The translations under genes were made by a program, and so were the position numbers. DNA of 64,000 nucleotides from Tsukamurella sp. 8F (GTDB lineage: Bacteria; Actinomycetota; Actinomycetes; Mycobacteriales; Mycobacteriaceae), in the NCBI RefSeq assembly GCF_029167375.1, contig NZ_JARFTP010000023.1:1-64000 (forward strand), written 5' to 3'. The notes beneath the pieces are model-generated. The model had not been told where the DNA came from. It made no database searches and was given only the letters and a program-made list of their open reading frames with translations. The stretch's first letter is position 1, and each line of letters begins with the position of its first letter. Shown one piece after another: positions 42,538 to 52,023 of this stretch.

Positions 42538-44229
42538 TCACCTCGTTGCAGGGGCCAGGTGCTGTAGGAACTTCGGTTCCGCGCGGGAGACACGGATGCC
42601 GAGAGCCGATTCGAATCGGCTGGTCACGAACCGTATCGTGCGGTCGTCGATTTGGCTGATGGCGATGTCCGCGTCCCGCTCGTCGAGGGTGCGGCAGAGC
42701 ACCAGCAGCGTCGAACCGGCTGTCGTCGGCGGCGATACCGTCGAATCCCCGAGATCATCGACGATCATCGACACCGAATGCGAGGTGCTGGCGTCCGCCA
42801 ACATCACCACGCCGCGATGCAGGATAGGTCGCCACATCTGCGGGCGGTCCGTGAAGATAGCGACAGTGTCCCCGGTCGCTGCCGCGCGGCCGACGATCTG
42901 TACTGCGACGTAGTCCGCGGAAAACACCTTCACCGTCGTCGCCGACAACCGGTCCGACAGTGGCACGGTGACCGGGTAACCCGTTCCGGAGATACCGAGG
43001 ATCTGCCCGTCTGCGCCGGGAATCATGCGCAGCGCAGCCAATTCCGTCGGTGTCTTGCGCGCGGTACGCATCCGGTACCGCAACGCCGCCCGACCCAACG
43101 GTGTCGTCGCGAAGAAGGCGTCCCGGGCGCGTCCGTGCACCGGCAGAAGGTTCAACAGCGGTGGATGCGCCAGCGGCCCCTCCGTGTGCATCCGCACCAG
43201 GGCCCCGGCGCGGACGCCTCCATGGCCGTCCGGTGACAGCCTGACCGTCACGACCGTCAGTCGGGTTCGCGTCGCCCACAGCGCCGACAGCGTCGTATTC
43301 GTGATCGCCGCCGCCGGCACCTCGTACAGGTTGACGTAGTCGCCGTCGGTCGGCGCAATACCGCGCCAGGTCTCCTCGACGGTGCCGGGGGACTGATGGT
43401 GCAACAGCACCGTCGTCGACCGCGCCAGCTCCTGTGCCCGCAGACTCACCGCGCGGCAACCGGTCTCCTCGATCGCGATGCGGATCCGCTCCGTCGCGGC
43501 CGCGGCCGCGAGCTCGACACTTGCCCGCCATGACAATGCCGCGGCGCACCGCTGAGGGTTCAGACGCGCAACAACCATCGTCGATCGCTGTCCCATCGCC
43601 GGGCGGTCGCCCACGATCGCGTCGTACGCCCTCGCGTAGTCCGTCCCGGCTACCCGGCGGCCCGACGTCACAAGGTCGAGAGCCTCGTACACCAGGCCAT
43701 GCTGGCGGACCAACCCGGCGATCGCCGGCACCGGCACCACCGACTCCGACACTCCCGCCGAGCCCATGAGCACCGTCGGTGTGTGCGCGGTCCCGAACAG
43801 TTCCACCACAGACACCAGGCACTCACCGTCCCAGCGCAATCCGACGGTTCCGACACCCGGGACCTCCACGTCGAACGGCTCGGACCGGTCCCGGTTGTCC
43901 TGCGGATCCTCCGAGTCCCTCGACTGCCCGTCCCGGCGGCGCAGCCTGTGCCATCGGTAGCGGACGGCCCGCCCGAACCAGACCGGGGAGGTCGCCTGGT
44001 CGAACGCCACGAAGGCCACCAGCAGAGCCACTGCGGCCACTACCGCCGCGATCAGCACCGACCAGTGGAACGCGATCGCTGCTGCCAGGACCAGGACCTC
44101 GACCGGGATCAGATACCGCAGATACGGCTGCACACTCAGCCGTGACCACACGGTCGGCGGCTTCACAGCCGCCAGCGAACGCTCCTCGTCGTCAGTGTCA
44201 GGAGCGGCGTGCGCAGGCGCGGTGGTCAT
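42538..44229 (-). CDS. eccE: EccE, T7SS membrane component
   Basis: A 563-residue protein with two N-terminal helices (RYLIPVEVLVLAAAIAFHW and VLIAAVVAAVALLVAFVAF, residues 40-80) followed by a large cytosolic domain containing the conserved TVGLRWDGECLVSVVELFG region. EccE lies at the edge of the ESX core complex and stabilises it. Length is in the family range of 400-560. It overlaps mycP by ATGA and precedes eccA by five bases. Confidence 0.9.
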   Translation of the reverse strand: MTTAPAHAAPDTDDEERSLAAVKPPTVWSRLSVQPYLRYLIPVEVLVLAAAIAFHWSVLIAAVVAAVALLVAFVAFDQATSPVWFGRAVRYRWHRLRRRDGQSRDSEDPQDNRDRSEPFDVEVPGVGTVGLRWDGECLVSVVELFGTAHTPTVLMGSAGVSESVVPVPAIAGLVRQHGLVYEALDLVTSGRRVAGTDYARAYDAIVGDRPAMGQRSTMVVARLNPQRCAAALSWRASVELAAAAATERIRIAIEETGCRAVSLRAQELARSTTVLLHHQSPGTVEETWRGIAPTDGDYVNLYEVPAAAITNTTLSALWATRTRLTVVTVRLSPDGHGGVRAGALVRMHTEGPLAHPPLLNLLPVHGRARDAFFATTPLGRAALRYRMRTARKTPTELAALRMIPGADGQILGISGTGYPVTVPLSDRLSATTVKVFSADYVAVQIVGRAAATGDTVAIFTDRPQMWRPILHRGVVMLADASTSHSVSMIVDDLGDSTVSPPTTAGSTLLVLCRTLDERDADIAISQIDDRTIRFVTSRFESALGIRVSRAEPKFLQHLAPATR

Positions 44230-45608
44230 CGGCGGCCTTTCCGGCGACGGTTGAGGATGGAGACGGCGATACCGGCGGCCAGCCCCACTCCGGCCACGAC
44301 CGCGGTGCCGATGACGGCCGTGTAGAACGGCCTCCGATCCGGTGGCGGTGGGGGAGGAGGCAGCACGAGCGGCCGGCTCAGATGCTCGACCGGCTTGGGG
44401 TCACCGGTCGGCACGTCGAAGGTCGCAGCGGCGATCGGATCGATCACCCCGTACCCGATCTCGTTGTCGACGCCGCCCGCAGGATTGTGGGCGGTTTGCG
44501 TGATCCGCAGAGCGATCTGGTGTGCGGTCAGGCTGGGGAATCGGCTGCGCAGCACCGCAGCCAAACCGGTCACCTCGGCCGCAGAAAAACTCGTCCCGAA
44601 CAGCGGCTGCCACTTCTGGTCGCTGCCCATGGCCTCATTGACCACATGCCCGCTCGCGCCGACCGCAGCCACCGTGTTCGGGGTCGCCGGCGCCGCCACC
44701 GACACCCACGGGCCAGCCGCGGTGACCTTCGTGGCCGGAACTCCCTTCGTGTCGACGGTCCCGACCGAGAGCACGTAGTCGGAGAACCACGACGGGGTGC
44801 TCACTGTGCTCACTCCACCCCAGTTACGGGCATCCTTCGGTGTGGTGGGGTCGATGTCGGGGTTCGCGGCGCAGTTGTTCTCGTCGATGTTGCCCGCCGC
44901 GGCGATGACGAGCGCGTCCTTGACTACCGACGCCCACCGCACCGCCGCACCGAGTGCACGCTGATCGACCGGCTTGTTCACCGGTGTGCACGCGACGACG
45001 CTGATATTGATGACCTTCGCCCCGCGCGCGGCCGCGTGCACTACCGCCCGGGCTAACGATGCGACGTCACCAGCGCGTGAATCGCTGCTATCACCGTTGA
45101 CCGGCTGGTAGGCGCCCGAGCTCTGGCGGATCGAGATCAGGTTCGCGTCCGGGGCGATGCCCACCACCCCGTCCGACGACGAGGGTGCGGCGTTGATGAT
45201 CGAGGCAACGATGCTGCCGTGCGCGTCGCAGTCGGCCAGGCCGTCGCCGTCGGCGACGTAGTCGCCTCCGGCCGACAGATGCGGGAAGCGGGAGTTTTTG
45301 TTCACTCCGGTGTCGATCATCGCGACGGTCACACCGGAGCCACGGCCGGCGACCTTCCACAGCTGCGGGAGCCGCATGAAGGCCTGCGCTGGCGGGACCG
45401 ACGCCGGGTCGCTCTTCGGAGCCAGCCGCAGGGGAGTGCACACCGATCGCTTCTGCATCGGCTGCTCAGGTGCCGGTGTCGAGTCGTGGGGCGTGGCCTG
45501 GGGGTCGACGATCGGCGGCGCGATCGCCGCCGCGGGACCGGCTCCTACAGCGATCACCGCCACCGCGACCACGGTCACCGCCGCGGCGCGCCGCCCGGCC
45601 GCGGGCAT
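44226..45608 (-). CDS. mycP: MycP, mycosin subtilisin-like protease
   Basis: A 460-residue membrane-anchored serine protease needed for ESX complex stability. A signal peptide (VTVVAVAVIAVGAGPAAAIA) leads to the S8 domain with D99 in VAMIDTGVN, H130 in CDAHGSIVAS, oxyanion N240 in AAAGN and S340 in FGTSFSAAEV. A Pro-rich linker and a C-terminal helix (AVIGTAVVAGVGLAAGIAVS) then anchor it with a basic tail. The histidine loop reads DAHGS instead of the common DGHGT, a conservative change. The start overlaps no gene but directly follows the eccD stop. Confidence 0.93.
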   Translation of the reverse strand: MPAAGRRAAAVTVVAVAVIAVGAGPAAAIAPPIVDPQATPHDSTPAPEQPMQKRSVCTPLRLAPKSDPASVPPAQAFMRLPQLWKVAGRGSGVTVAMIDTGVNKNSRFPHLSAGGDYVADGDGLADCDAHGSIVASIINAAPSSSDGVVGIAPDANLISIRQSSGAYQPVNGDSSDSRAGDVASLARAVVHAAARGAKVINISVVACTPVNKPVDQRALGAAVRWASVVKDALVIAAAGNIDENNCAANPDIDPTTPKDARNWGGVSTVSTPSWFSDYVLSVGTVDTKGVPATKVTAAGPWVSVAAPATPNTVAAVGASGHVVNEAMGSDQKWQPLFGTSFSAAEVTGLAAVLRSRFPSLTAHQIALRITQTAHNPAGGVDNEIGYGVIDPIAAATFDVPTGDPKPVEHLSRPLVLPPPPPPPDRRPFYTAVIGTAVVAGVGLAAGIAVSILNRRRKGRR

Positions 45609-47120
45609 CTAGTGCCACCTCGCGAAGTGGATCGCGCCGAACAACCACAACGCCAGCGGGAACAGTGGGCCGATCATCAGCCAGCCGAGCAGCCCGATCC
45701 GGTACCGCAGCGGGGACGAGAACACCCGGACCGGAACGATCACCGTGGCCAGCAGGCCGAGCAGTGCCACACCGAGGACCGTCGCCGCGCAGATCGCACC
45801 CGCTGCCGCCGAGTGCCACGTGAACGCCATGCGTGCCGCGGCTCCCGACAGCGCGGCCACGGCCGAGACCACCAGCCAGATCGCCTGCCACCGGTTCGCG
45901 AAACTCCGGCCCCGAAGGATGAATACCCCGGCTATCAGCGCCACATACAGGACCCGCAGCACAAAGAACGGCTTATCGGGTGACACCACGATCGGTGCGG
46001 CTGAGATGACCGCCAGCCCTGCCGCGGTCACCAGTGCCGACGCCCAGGCTGTGCCGGTCTCCGATATCTGTAGCAGTCGCGCCGGCGACGGCGGCTCCCA
46101 GCCGGACTCGGTGGCCGTCATCGCCTCATCCGCGAGGTCGGTGGCGCTGTCGAACACCAATCCTCCGGTCACGGTAGGGAACGGAGGCAACAGCGCTGCG
46201 ATACGGGCGATCCGTGCCCCGATGTGCGGTGCCACCGCCGGACTGGCCAGCAGTACTGCGGCCAGCATCGTTCCGATCGCGATCTGATCGACCGACCATC
46301 CCACGAGCAGCCGCAGAGCGCCGACCACGGCGACACCCAGGGCGGCCACCAGGGCAGTAGGCCAGGCTAGGCGCGGTGGCGCGCCGAGCTGGACGATCAC
46401 CGCCGCGGCCACCGCGGTCGCGACGGACGCGAGCAATATGTGCGCCGCACCGGGGGTCGATGGCACGACGAAGAAACCTACGGCGCCCGTGCAGATCACG
46501 GCCGACGCCACCGTGCCGGCCGTCGCTGCGGGCCGCTTCCACAGCAGCGACGTCACTGCCGCTGTCGAGAACAGCACGACCGCGGCCACGGCGAACACGA
46601 TCGCCGTGGCCGGGTTCCAACCGTTCCCTGCCGTGTGCCGCCAGCCCAGGTAGGCCACCCCCACCGAGGCGGCGGCGGTACCCGCCAGCAGCGCACCGCC
46701 GGTGACCACGGCCGCCTCCTCGGTGATCGTCGGGAACCGCTTCTCCGACACCTCGGCCAAAGCCGTCGAGATCTCCTCGGTGATCAGCTGCAGCGTCCTG
46801 GGCGCGGGGACGGCGGTCAGCACGAGCAGATCGCCGTCCGTCAATGATTCGCCGACGGTGCGGGAGCCGTCCAGGACCGTGCCGTCCACCCGGCGCAGCA
46901 CTATCGCGCCTTTCAGATGAGGGATCTCGTGACCGCGAGAGCGGTACAGGTCCGTCAGCAGCGGAACCAGCTTGTGTGCAGTTTCCGCCACCGATGCCGC
47001 TGACGGCAGTAGGACGTCGGCCTTCTCCGACCCGAAGATCACCGCTGCGCGTGTCGCGTCCGGGGCCGCCATCCGGTCGGGCTCCGCAGCCCCCGGATCG
47101 GTCTGCGGGTCGACGCTCAT
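45609..47120 (-). CDS. eccD: EccD, T7SS channel membrane protein
   Basis: A 503-residue protein with an N-terminal ubiquitin-like domain (about residues 25-105, including RRVDGTVLDGSRTVGESLTD) and 11 predicted hydrophobic helices afterwards (for example TAIVFAVAAVVLFSTAAVTS and SVATAVAAAVIVQLG). EccD forms dimers that enclose the inner membrane pore. Length is as expected. It ends directly before mycP and overlaps the MinD-like gene by four bases. Confidence 0.92.
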   Translation of the reverse strand: MSVDPQTDPGAAEPDRMAAPDATRAAVIFGSEKADVLLPSAASVAETAHKLVPLLTDLYRSRGHEIPHLKGAIVLRRVDGTVLDGSRTVGESLTDGDLLVLTAVPAPRTLQLITEEISTALAEVSEKRFPTITEEAAVVTGGALLAGTAAASVGVAYLGWRHTAGNGWNPATAIVFAVAAVVLFSTAAVTSLLWKRPAATAGTVASAVICTGAVGFFVVPSTPGAAHILLASVATAVAAAVIVQLGAPPRLAWPTALVAALGVAVVGALRLLVGWSVDQIAIGTMLAAVLLASPAVAPHIGARIARIAALLPPFPTVTGGLVFDSATDLADEAMTATESGWEPPSPARLLQISETGTAWASALVTAAGLAVISAAPIVVSPDKPFFVLRVLYVALIAGVFILRGRSFANRWQAIWLVVSAVAALSGAAARMAFTWHSAAAGAICAATVLGVALLGLLATVIVPVRVFSSPLRYRIGLLGWLMIGPLFPLALWLFGAIHFARWH

Positions 47121-48502
47121 CGCGCGGCCCCCGCATCGAAGTGGCCCGCCTGGTCGGACGAGGTCGAGAACAGCTCGGCCAAGGATGCGGCGATCTCCGT
47201 GAACGCCAGCTGCGAGGCCCGGGACGTCCGGTCCAGATCGAGGGCGCCGGCGGTGGCGATGTGTTTGTCGTAGCCGATCGCCCGCACCGTGTGCACCATC
47301 CCGCGGAACTTGCTCTCGAGCTTCTTGCGGGCGGTCTTGTCGCGCGCGTCGTAGATGTCCGACAGCACCACGATCGCGTTGCGGATCAGCTTGTCGTAGC
47401 CGCGGCTTTCGAGGAAGTCCAGGGTGTTACCGGCACCCAGTGTGGAGTCCGCGCGTAACGCGGCGGCTATCACCACTGCGTCCGACGCCTTCACCGCCTC
47501 CTCGACCAGCGGTGAACGTAGATCGTTCGTGCAGTCGATCAGGATGATGTCGTACCAGCGGCGGGCGAATTCCAGCAGTGCATGCAACTCGCCCGGGGTC
47601 ATGCCCGCTACCGACTCGTCCGCGGAGTTCTCGCCGCCGAGCACGTTCAGTCGTTCCCTGGTGAAGCCGACGTAGTTCCCGAGGTCGGTCGCCGCCTGTA
47701 CCGACGACTTCTGCTCCCGCGCCAGCAGCTCCCGGAAACCCTGCGGAGGCGGGTTCAGGACACGTTCCCCGAGGTTGCCGAACGCGATGTCGGCGTCGAT
47801 CGCCAATACTCGGGGAGCGCGCCGGTACTTTGCGAAGGCTGATCCGATCCCGAGTGTCACGGACGTCTTCGTCGACGCTCCCTTGTGGTTGAGGACCGCG
47901 CACACGAACGGGTTGCGGACCGGGAACTGGATCCGCTCGATCTGCGCGTTCTCGAGACGTTCGACCGCCGAGGGCCCGATCATCCGCAGTCCCATGCCGT
48001 GTAGCGCGCGGCGCCAGCCATATCGCGGTGCGATGCGCGGCGGCTCGGCGGTCCCGAAGTCTTGATGCCCTAGACGATCCCTATACCGCGACCCCGCGCT
48101 TTCGACCGGTCTCGGTTGCGCGGCTGCCAGCATGCCGCCGACACCGGGGTCTGCTGGCCTCGCGGTACCAGGAGCCCACCCCTGCTGCTGGTTGGGAGGC
48201 GCGAATCCGCCCGGTACCTGCTGTGGGCCGGGGGGTTGCATACGTGTCGTCGGCGCGTTGCCGGGCGCGTATCCCCGGCCACCGGGCGTCGGGCCCGGAT
48301 GTGCTGAACTCTGTGGCGGAGCGGCCGGCGGCTGCGAGGGATCGGCGTAAGGCGCCGGTCCGGGTGCGGGCACCTGTCCCGTGGGGTCCTCATCCGGCGC
48401 GCGTCGGGCAGGCATCGCATGCCGCGGAGCCTCGTCACTCCCAGCGGATGGGTCGTTCGGGTCGTCGGGCCTGTTGAACATGCCACCGTAGATGTCGCTC
48501 AC
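47117..48502 (-). CDS. EspI-like MinD/ParA-family ATPase of the ESX locus
   Basis: A 461-residue protein. Residues 1-150 are Pro/Gly/Gln-rich and disordered. The C-terminal half is a MinD/SIMIBI ATPase with deviant Walker A NHKGASTKTSVTLGIG, switch I region LAIDADIAFGNLGERV and Walker B DIILIDCTNDLRSPLVEE. This architecture is that of EspI and related ESX ATPases, which regulate secretion in response to energy state in ESX-1. It is the gene between espG and eccD, its usual place. Confidence 0.85.
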   Translation of the reverse strand: MSDIYGGMFNRPDDPNDPSAGSDEAPRHAMPARRAPDEDPTGQVPAPGPAPYADPSQPPAAPPQSSAHPGPTPGGRGYAPGNAPTTRMQPPGPQQVPGGFAPPNQQQGWAPGTARPADPGVGGMLAAAQPRPVESAGSRYRDRLGHQDFGTAEPPRIAPRYGWRRALHGMGLRMIGPSAVERLENAQIERIQFPVRNPFVCAVLNHKGASTKTSVTLGIGSAFAKYRRAPRVLAIDADIAFGNLGERVLNPPPQGFRELLAREQKSSVQAATDLGNYVGFTRERLNVLGGENSADESVAGMTPGELHALLEFARRWYDIILIDCTNDLRSPLVEEAVKASDAVVIAAALRADSTLGAGNTLDFLESRGYDKLIRNAIVVLSDIYDARDKTARKKLESKFRGMVHTVRAIGYDKHIATAGALDLDRTSRASQLAFTEIAASLAELFSTSSDQAGHFDAGAAR

Positions 48503-48612
48503 GCCCTTGAAACTAACAGGGGGCTACCGGGGCCGACCACACTTGTGCGGCATGCTCTTCTAGTTTCCTTCCCCCAGGTCACACCCCGAATTCCGGCGCT
48601 TTGGACGTCCGG

Positions 48613-49431
48613 TCAGAGCAGCCTCGGGCTGAACCAGCGTGTGCGTGGAGGCATCTGCGTCTCGACACCGCACACGGCTTCGACGATCTTCGCCGTGGTC
48701 CCGGACTGGATCTGGATCCAGTCCTCGCCGTCACCGCTGCCTGCCAATGGGCCCATCACCAGTCGTCCGTTCTCGGTGTCGGTCACAGCCGCACCGACCG
48801 GATGCACGTCCGGTTCACCGTCGGCATAGGTGACCAGGACGAACGAGGTCTCCCGTGTCGGAGAGTCGACCGCGTCTGCAAGCAGCGTCGCCTGCTCCGC
48901 CTTCACGCCCGCCCGTTCCAGATGCCGCCGCGGAGTGGTCTCGGGGTCGGCGATCATCGCCGAGATCACCGTTTCGAGCGCGCGGGCCGGCATCGCTACC
49001 GGCGTGGTGACAGCCGGTTCCGCGGCCGGGAGGATCGACTGGGCGCACTCGGCGACCTCCGAGAACGACGTCATCGCGGGCAGGGGGTAGACGCACAAGT
49101 CATCACCTACACGGACGGCCGCCACCTGTTCCGCGCCGGACCGTACGATCGACGCTCGCATCTTCACCGGCCCATCGACCCGGATCGCCAGTTCGATCTC
49201 CGGATGGCCGAGCATCCGCAGCCAGTGTTCGACGTCGGGGTGTATCTCATCCGCTCCGGACAGCACGCCGGCGTCTCGGAGCGTCTGCACCCCCGGGTGC
49301 GTCGTTGCCGCGTCGGTCCCGCCGGCGGTGATGTAGGGCAGCAGTGCCAGGTTGATCGGCAGTTGCCCGATCCCGAGCAACCCTTGCAGGATCCACATGC
49401 CCTCGCACGTGATGTCCAGTGAGCGGACCAT
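48613..49431 (-). CDS. espG: EspG, PE/PPE-specific cytosolic chaperone
   Basis: A 272-residue protein matching EspG in length and order. It starts with a beta-strand region (SLDITCEGMWILQGLLG) and has the late block SFVLVTYADGEPDVHPVG typical of this fold. EspG binds the tip of the PPE protein and prevents aggregation before export. It lies directly downstream of PE, PPE and two Esx-like genes. Identification rests on context plus overall pattern, since EspG proteins diverge strongly. Confidence 0.8.
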   Translation of the reverse strand: MVRSLDITCEGMWILQGLLGIGQLPINLALLPYITAGGTDAATTHPGVQTLRDAGVLSGADEIHPDVEHWLRMLGHPEIELAIRVDGPVKMRASIVRSGAEQVAAVRVGDDLCVYPLPAMTSFSEVAECAQSILPAAEPAVTTPVAMPARALETVISAMIADPETTPRRHLERAGVKAEQATLLADAVDSPTRETSFVLVTYADGEPDVHPVGAAVTDTENGRLVMGPLAGSGDGEDWIQIQSGTTAKIVEAVCGVETQMPPRTRWFSPRLL

Positions 49432-49553
49432 GGTCGTCTGGCCTTCCGTGAATCGCTATGGGGGAGCGGGAGGTAGAAAGACGAACGACCGGGAACCTAC
49501 CCGTGTATCGGGCATGTGGCTCCCGGCCGGTTCGGCTCGCCTCGCGAGGTGGT

Positions 49554-49844
49554 TTACAGGTGGTACATGCCCGACAGGCCCTGGTCGTTTTCCACCGTGC
49601 CCTGGTGCACGGCGCCGATCGCCTGCTGCACCCCCTGGAAGGTCTCCGCCAGGTTGGAGTAGAAGGCGTGGCCGTGCATACCCAGTTCGGTAGCCTGCTC
49701 GATGGTCATGCCCCTGTTCGCGCCGGAGTCGGCGTGGATCTGCTGCATGAACCGGTCCCTGTGCTCGTTCATCACGCCGACGATCGTCCCCACGCTGTGG
49801 TTGGCGTCGTCCATGATCCCGTAGTTGGCGCTGATCACTGACAT
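49554..49844 (-). CDS. EsxA-like WXG100-family protein
   Basis: A 96-residue helical-hairpin protein that would pair with the product of the next gene. The turn usually occupied by W-x-G reads GMHGHAFYSN, so tryptophan is replaced by histidine. The first helix is SVGTIVGVMNEHRDRFMQQI and the second AETFQGVQQAIGAVHQG. No C-terminal YxxxD/E is seen. Size, gene order between EsxB-like and EspG, and helix pattern support the call. Confidence 0.75.
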   Translation of the reverse strand: MSVISANYGIMDDANHSVGTIVGVMNEHRDRFMQQIHADSGANRGMTIEQATELGMHGHAFYSNLAETFQGVQQAIGAVHQGTVENDQGLSGMYHL

Positions 49845-49888
49845 GTCTCGTACGTCCTTTCAGACTCTGTGGCTCTGTGGGTGGGCTG

Positions 49889-50215
49889 CTACGCGTTCAC
49901 GTACTTGTGAAAGAGCGCTGCGTGGCTCGCGTCCGCCGTGGCGTTCTGGTGCACTTCCGTCATCTTGTGCCCGGCTGCCGTGTTGAACAGCTCGCCGCAC
50001 TGACGCTGCAGAGTGTTCACCCGCTCCGACAGTGCATTGAACGCCACGGTGTGCTTACCGTCCTGGGTCATGTACTGATCGAGAGTGTTCTGCATCCAGG
50101 AGATGCACTGCTGCGCCGCGGCGTGCATATCCGTGTAGTTCTGGTGCGACTGCAGAGTGTTCTCTGCGTCGTGCCGGAACTGGCCGGCGCCGCCGCCACC
50201 GGGGGTATCTGACAT
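49889..50215 (-). CDS. EsxB-like WXG100-family protein
   Basis: A 108-residue helical protein, the partner of the EsxA-like gene 44 bases downstream. Helix one contains NYTDMHAAAQQCISWMQNTL and helix two AFNALSERVNTLQRQCGELF. The turn reads MTQDGKHTVAF, without a clear WXG, and the C-terminus HKYVNA lacks YxxxD/E. It follows the PPE gene by 106 bases. Export signals may be noncanonical or provided by the heterodimer. Confidence 0.75.
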   Translation of the reverse strand: MSDTPGGGGAGQFRHDAENTLQSHQNYTDMHAAAQQCISWMQNTLDQYMTQDGKHTVAFNALSERVNTLQRQCGELFNTAAGHKMTEVHQNATADASHAALFHKYVNA

Positions 50216-50321
50216 GGTGTTCTCCTTCGATCAAACTCGGATCATCTTCGGTTTCTCGTCCTTCGTCCCCGGGGAACGAGGCCTGACCAGCACCTATTCC
50301 GTCTACATAACGGTGCTGGGG

Positions 50322-51650
50322 TCAATGTAGAACCTCCTCCCCCTGTCGCGCCACACTTCCCGTCGTCACAGGTGACGGGAACGTCGTAGGCGTGAACGAA
50401 GTGGTAGGGGAGGGCTCCTCGACTGTGCGTGCCCCGGTGATCATGGGGATGTACGCGGCCGACGACAGGCGCACCGGAGCAGTCTTCCCCGAGCGATCGG
50501 AACCGTCGCGACCGCGGCCGGCGGCACCGGCACCCATCGGGACTGCGCCTGTCGTGCCGCCGCCGGTCGTGGGCCGTCCCTCCGCGGTGCGCGCGGAGGC
50601 CAGCTTCGAGGTCGTCGGCGGGGGCGCGGTGATCGCACCCGAGGACGACAGCTGCGCCGCGGCCGCACCGGATGCCCCCGAAGGCAGACGCAGTGCGGGG
50701 GCACCGCCTGCCCCGACCCCAGCACCCGCACCCGACAGGGATGCCCCGACCGCCGGGGCACCGGCGCCGGCACCCGAGGAACCGAGCGCGGACAGCGCAC
50801 CGGGACCGACCCCGAGGTCCGCGCCGTTGAGGTGCCCGAACTGGGACGCGAGCGACTGCGGCCCCGACATCAACGACGAGGACATCTCCATCGGCAGCTG
50901 TGCCAGCTGCATCGGGGCTTGCAAGACTTGCATCGGAGCCGACAACATCCCCATCGGCGCGGACGCCATCGAGGGCAGGATCCCGGCAGCCTCCCCGGCC
51001 ATCGACATGGGGTTTCCCGCACCCGACGCGAGACTCGCCGCCTTCGGCGCCGCGTGGTTGGCCACCGTGCTCTTCGCCGCGCCTTCTGCAGGTGCGGCCG
51101 CCTCGGCGGGATTGGTCATCGGCGGGGCGGGCGGTACCGGAGAGGAGGCGATGGACCCGAGAGTGCCTGCTGCCATGGTGTTGTAGGTCATCATGTTCGC
51201 CGCGGACGGCACCCACATCCGGCCGGTGTACACCGCGTCGTTCGCCATGATTGCCGGCGTAAGGAAGCCCAGGAAGTTGTGCGCGACCAGATTCGACTCG
51301 GTCGTGCGGTTCGCCGCCACCTCGGCCGGTGTCGGCGTCGCGGCACGCAGCGCCTCCCATGTCGTCCCCAGACCTGTCAGCGCACCGCCGTGCGCCTGCA
51401 TCAACCCACCCGCGACGGCGTACCACGCGGCGCGTCCCAGCGCCGGTGGCACCGTCGCGCTTCCCGCGACGCTCTGCCACGCGGCCTGCACCGCGCCGGT
51501 GTTCACACCCATGTCGGCGGCCAGGCCTTCATAACCTGCGCCGGTCGCGATCAGCCCCGCCGCTGTCTTCAGCAGCGTTCCCGCGCCGGTGCCGTTCCAG
51601 AACGCCGCGGAGTTCCGCTCCGGCGGGTAGGCGAACCAGGGCTCGAACAC
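50322..51650 (-). CDS. PPE-family protein
   Basis: A 442-residue PPE protein. YPPERNSA at residues 8-15 is the N-terminal Pro-Pro-Glu signature, and the 180-residue helical PPE domain contains AAWQSVAGSATVPPALGRAA and NFLGFLTPAIMANDAVYTGR. The rest is Ala/Gly/Ser/Pro/Met-rich with repeated hydrophobic PM motifs (MGMLSAPMQVLQAPMQLAQL). The gene is directly downstream of a PE gene (three-base gap), so they form a secreted PE-PPE heterodimer handled by EspG. Confidence 0.92.
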   Translation of the reverse strand: MFEPWFAYPPERNSAAFWNGTGAGTLLKTAAGLIATGAGYEGLAADMGVNTGAVQAAWQSVAGSATVPPALGRAAWYAVAGGLMQAHGGALTGLGTTWEALRAATPTPAEVAANRTTESNLVAHNFLGFLTPAIMANDAVYTGRMWVPSAANMMTYNTMAAGTLGSIASSPVPPAPPMTNPAEAAAPAEGAAKSTVANHAAPKAASLASGAGNPMSMAGEAAGILPSMASAPMGMLSAPMQVLQAPMQLAQLPMEMSSSLMSGPQSLASQFGHLNGADLGVGPGALSALGSSGAGAGAPAVGASLSGAGAGVGAGGAPALRLPSGASGAAAAQLSSSGAITAPPPTTSKLASARTAEGRPTTGGGTTGAVPMGAGAAGRGRDGSDRSGKTAPVRLSSAAYIPMITGARTVEEPSPTTSFTPTTFPSPVTTGSVARQGEEVLH

Positions 51651-51653
51651 GGG

Positions 51654-51968
51654 TTACGCGAGGCCCGCGCTGGCCAGCAGGATCGCTTCGTTCGCCGCGT
51701 CCGACGCCTCGTACGCCGACCCGGACGTCGCATGGGTGGCGCCGTAGGCGAACTTGTCGATGACTGCGGGCTGCGCGATCCCCTCCAGCTCCGCATGGTA
51801 GGCCGCCATCGAGGCCGACAGGAACGCCGACACCGAGTCCAGCCCCGGTGGGGTGGTCGCGGCGCCGAGGGCGGTCTGCGCGGATGTGATCGATTCCAGC
51901 GTGCCTGCGCCGGCTGCCATATTTCCGGCAGACGAGTACAGGGCTTCGGGCTCAACGAACATTGACAT
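51654..51968 (-). CDS. PE-family protein
   Basis: A 104-residue PE protein consisting of the PE helix pair only. VEPEAL at residues 5-10 carries the Pro-Glu signature, and YEASD at 86-90 fits the T7SS export motif YxxxD/E. It partners the PPE protein encoded three bases downstream and follows eccCb by 55 bases. It is the only member of the Esx/PE/PPE group in the operon with a clear YxxxD/E. Confidence 0.92.
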   Translation of the reverse strand: MSMFVEPEALYSSAGNMAAGAGTLESITSAQTALGAATTPPGLDSVSAFLSASMAAYHAELEGIAQPAVIDKFAYGATHATSGSAYEASDAANEAILLASAGLA

Positions 51969-52023
51969 CCTCCGTACGGTGGTAACTATCGCGAATGGTA
52001 ACCACGATCATGGGTGCTGCGCA

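Noticed and set aside
48509-48567. GAAACTA/TAGTTTC inverted repeat upstream of the MinD-like gene
   Set aside because: Seven-base arms 45 bases apart have no clear function and can occur by chance.
49540-49549. CCTCGCGAGG palindrome after the EsxA-like gene
   Set aside because: Only ten bases with no T tract; palindromes of this length arise by chance in GC-rich sequence, and the operon appears to continue.
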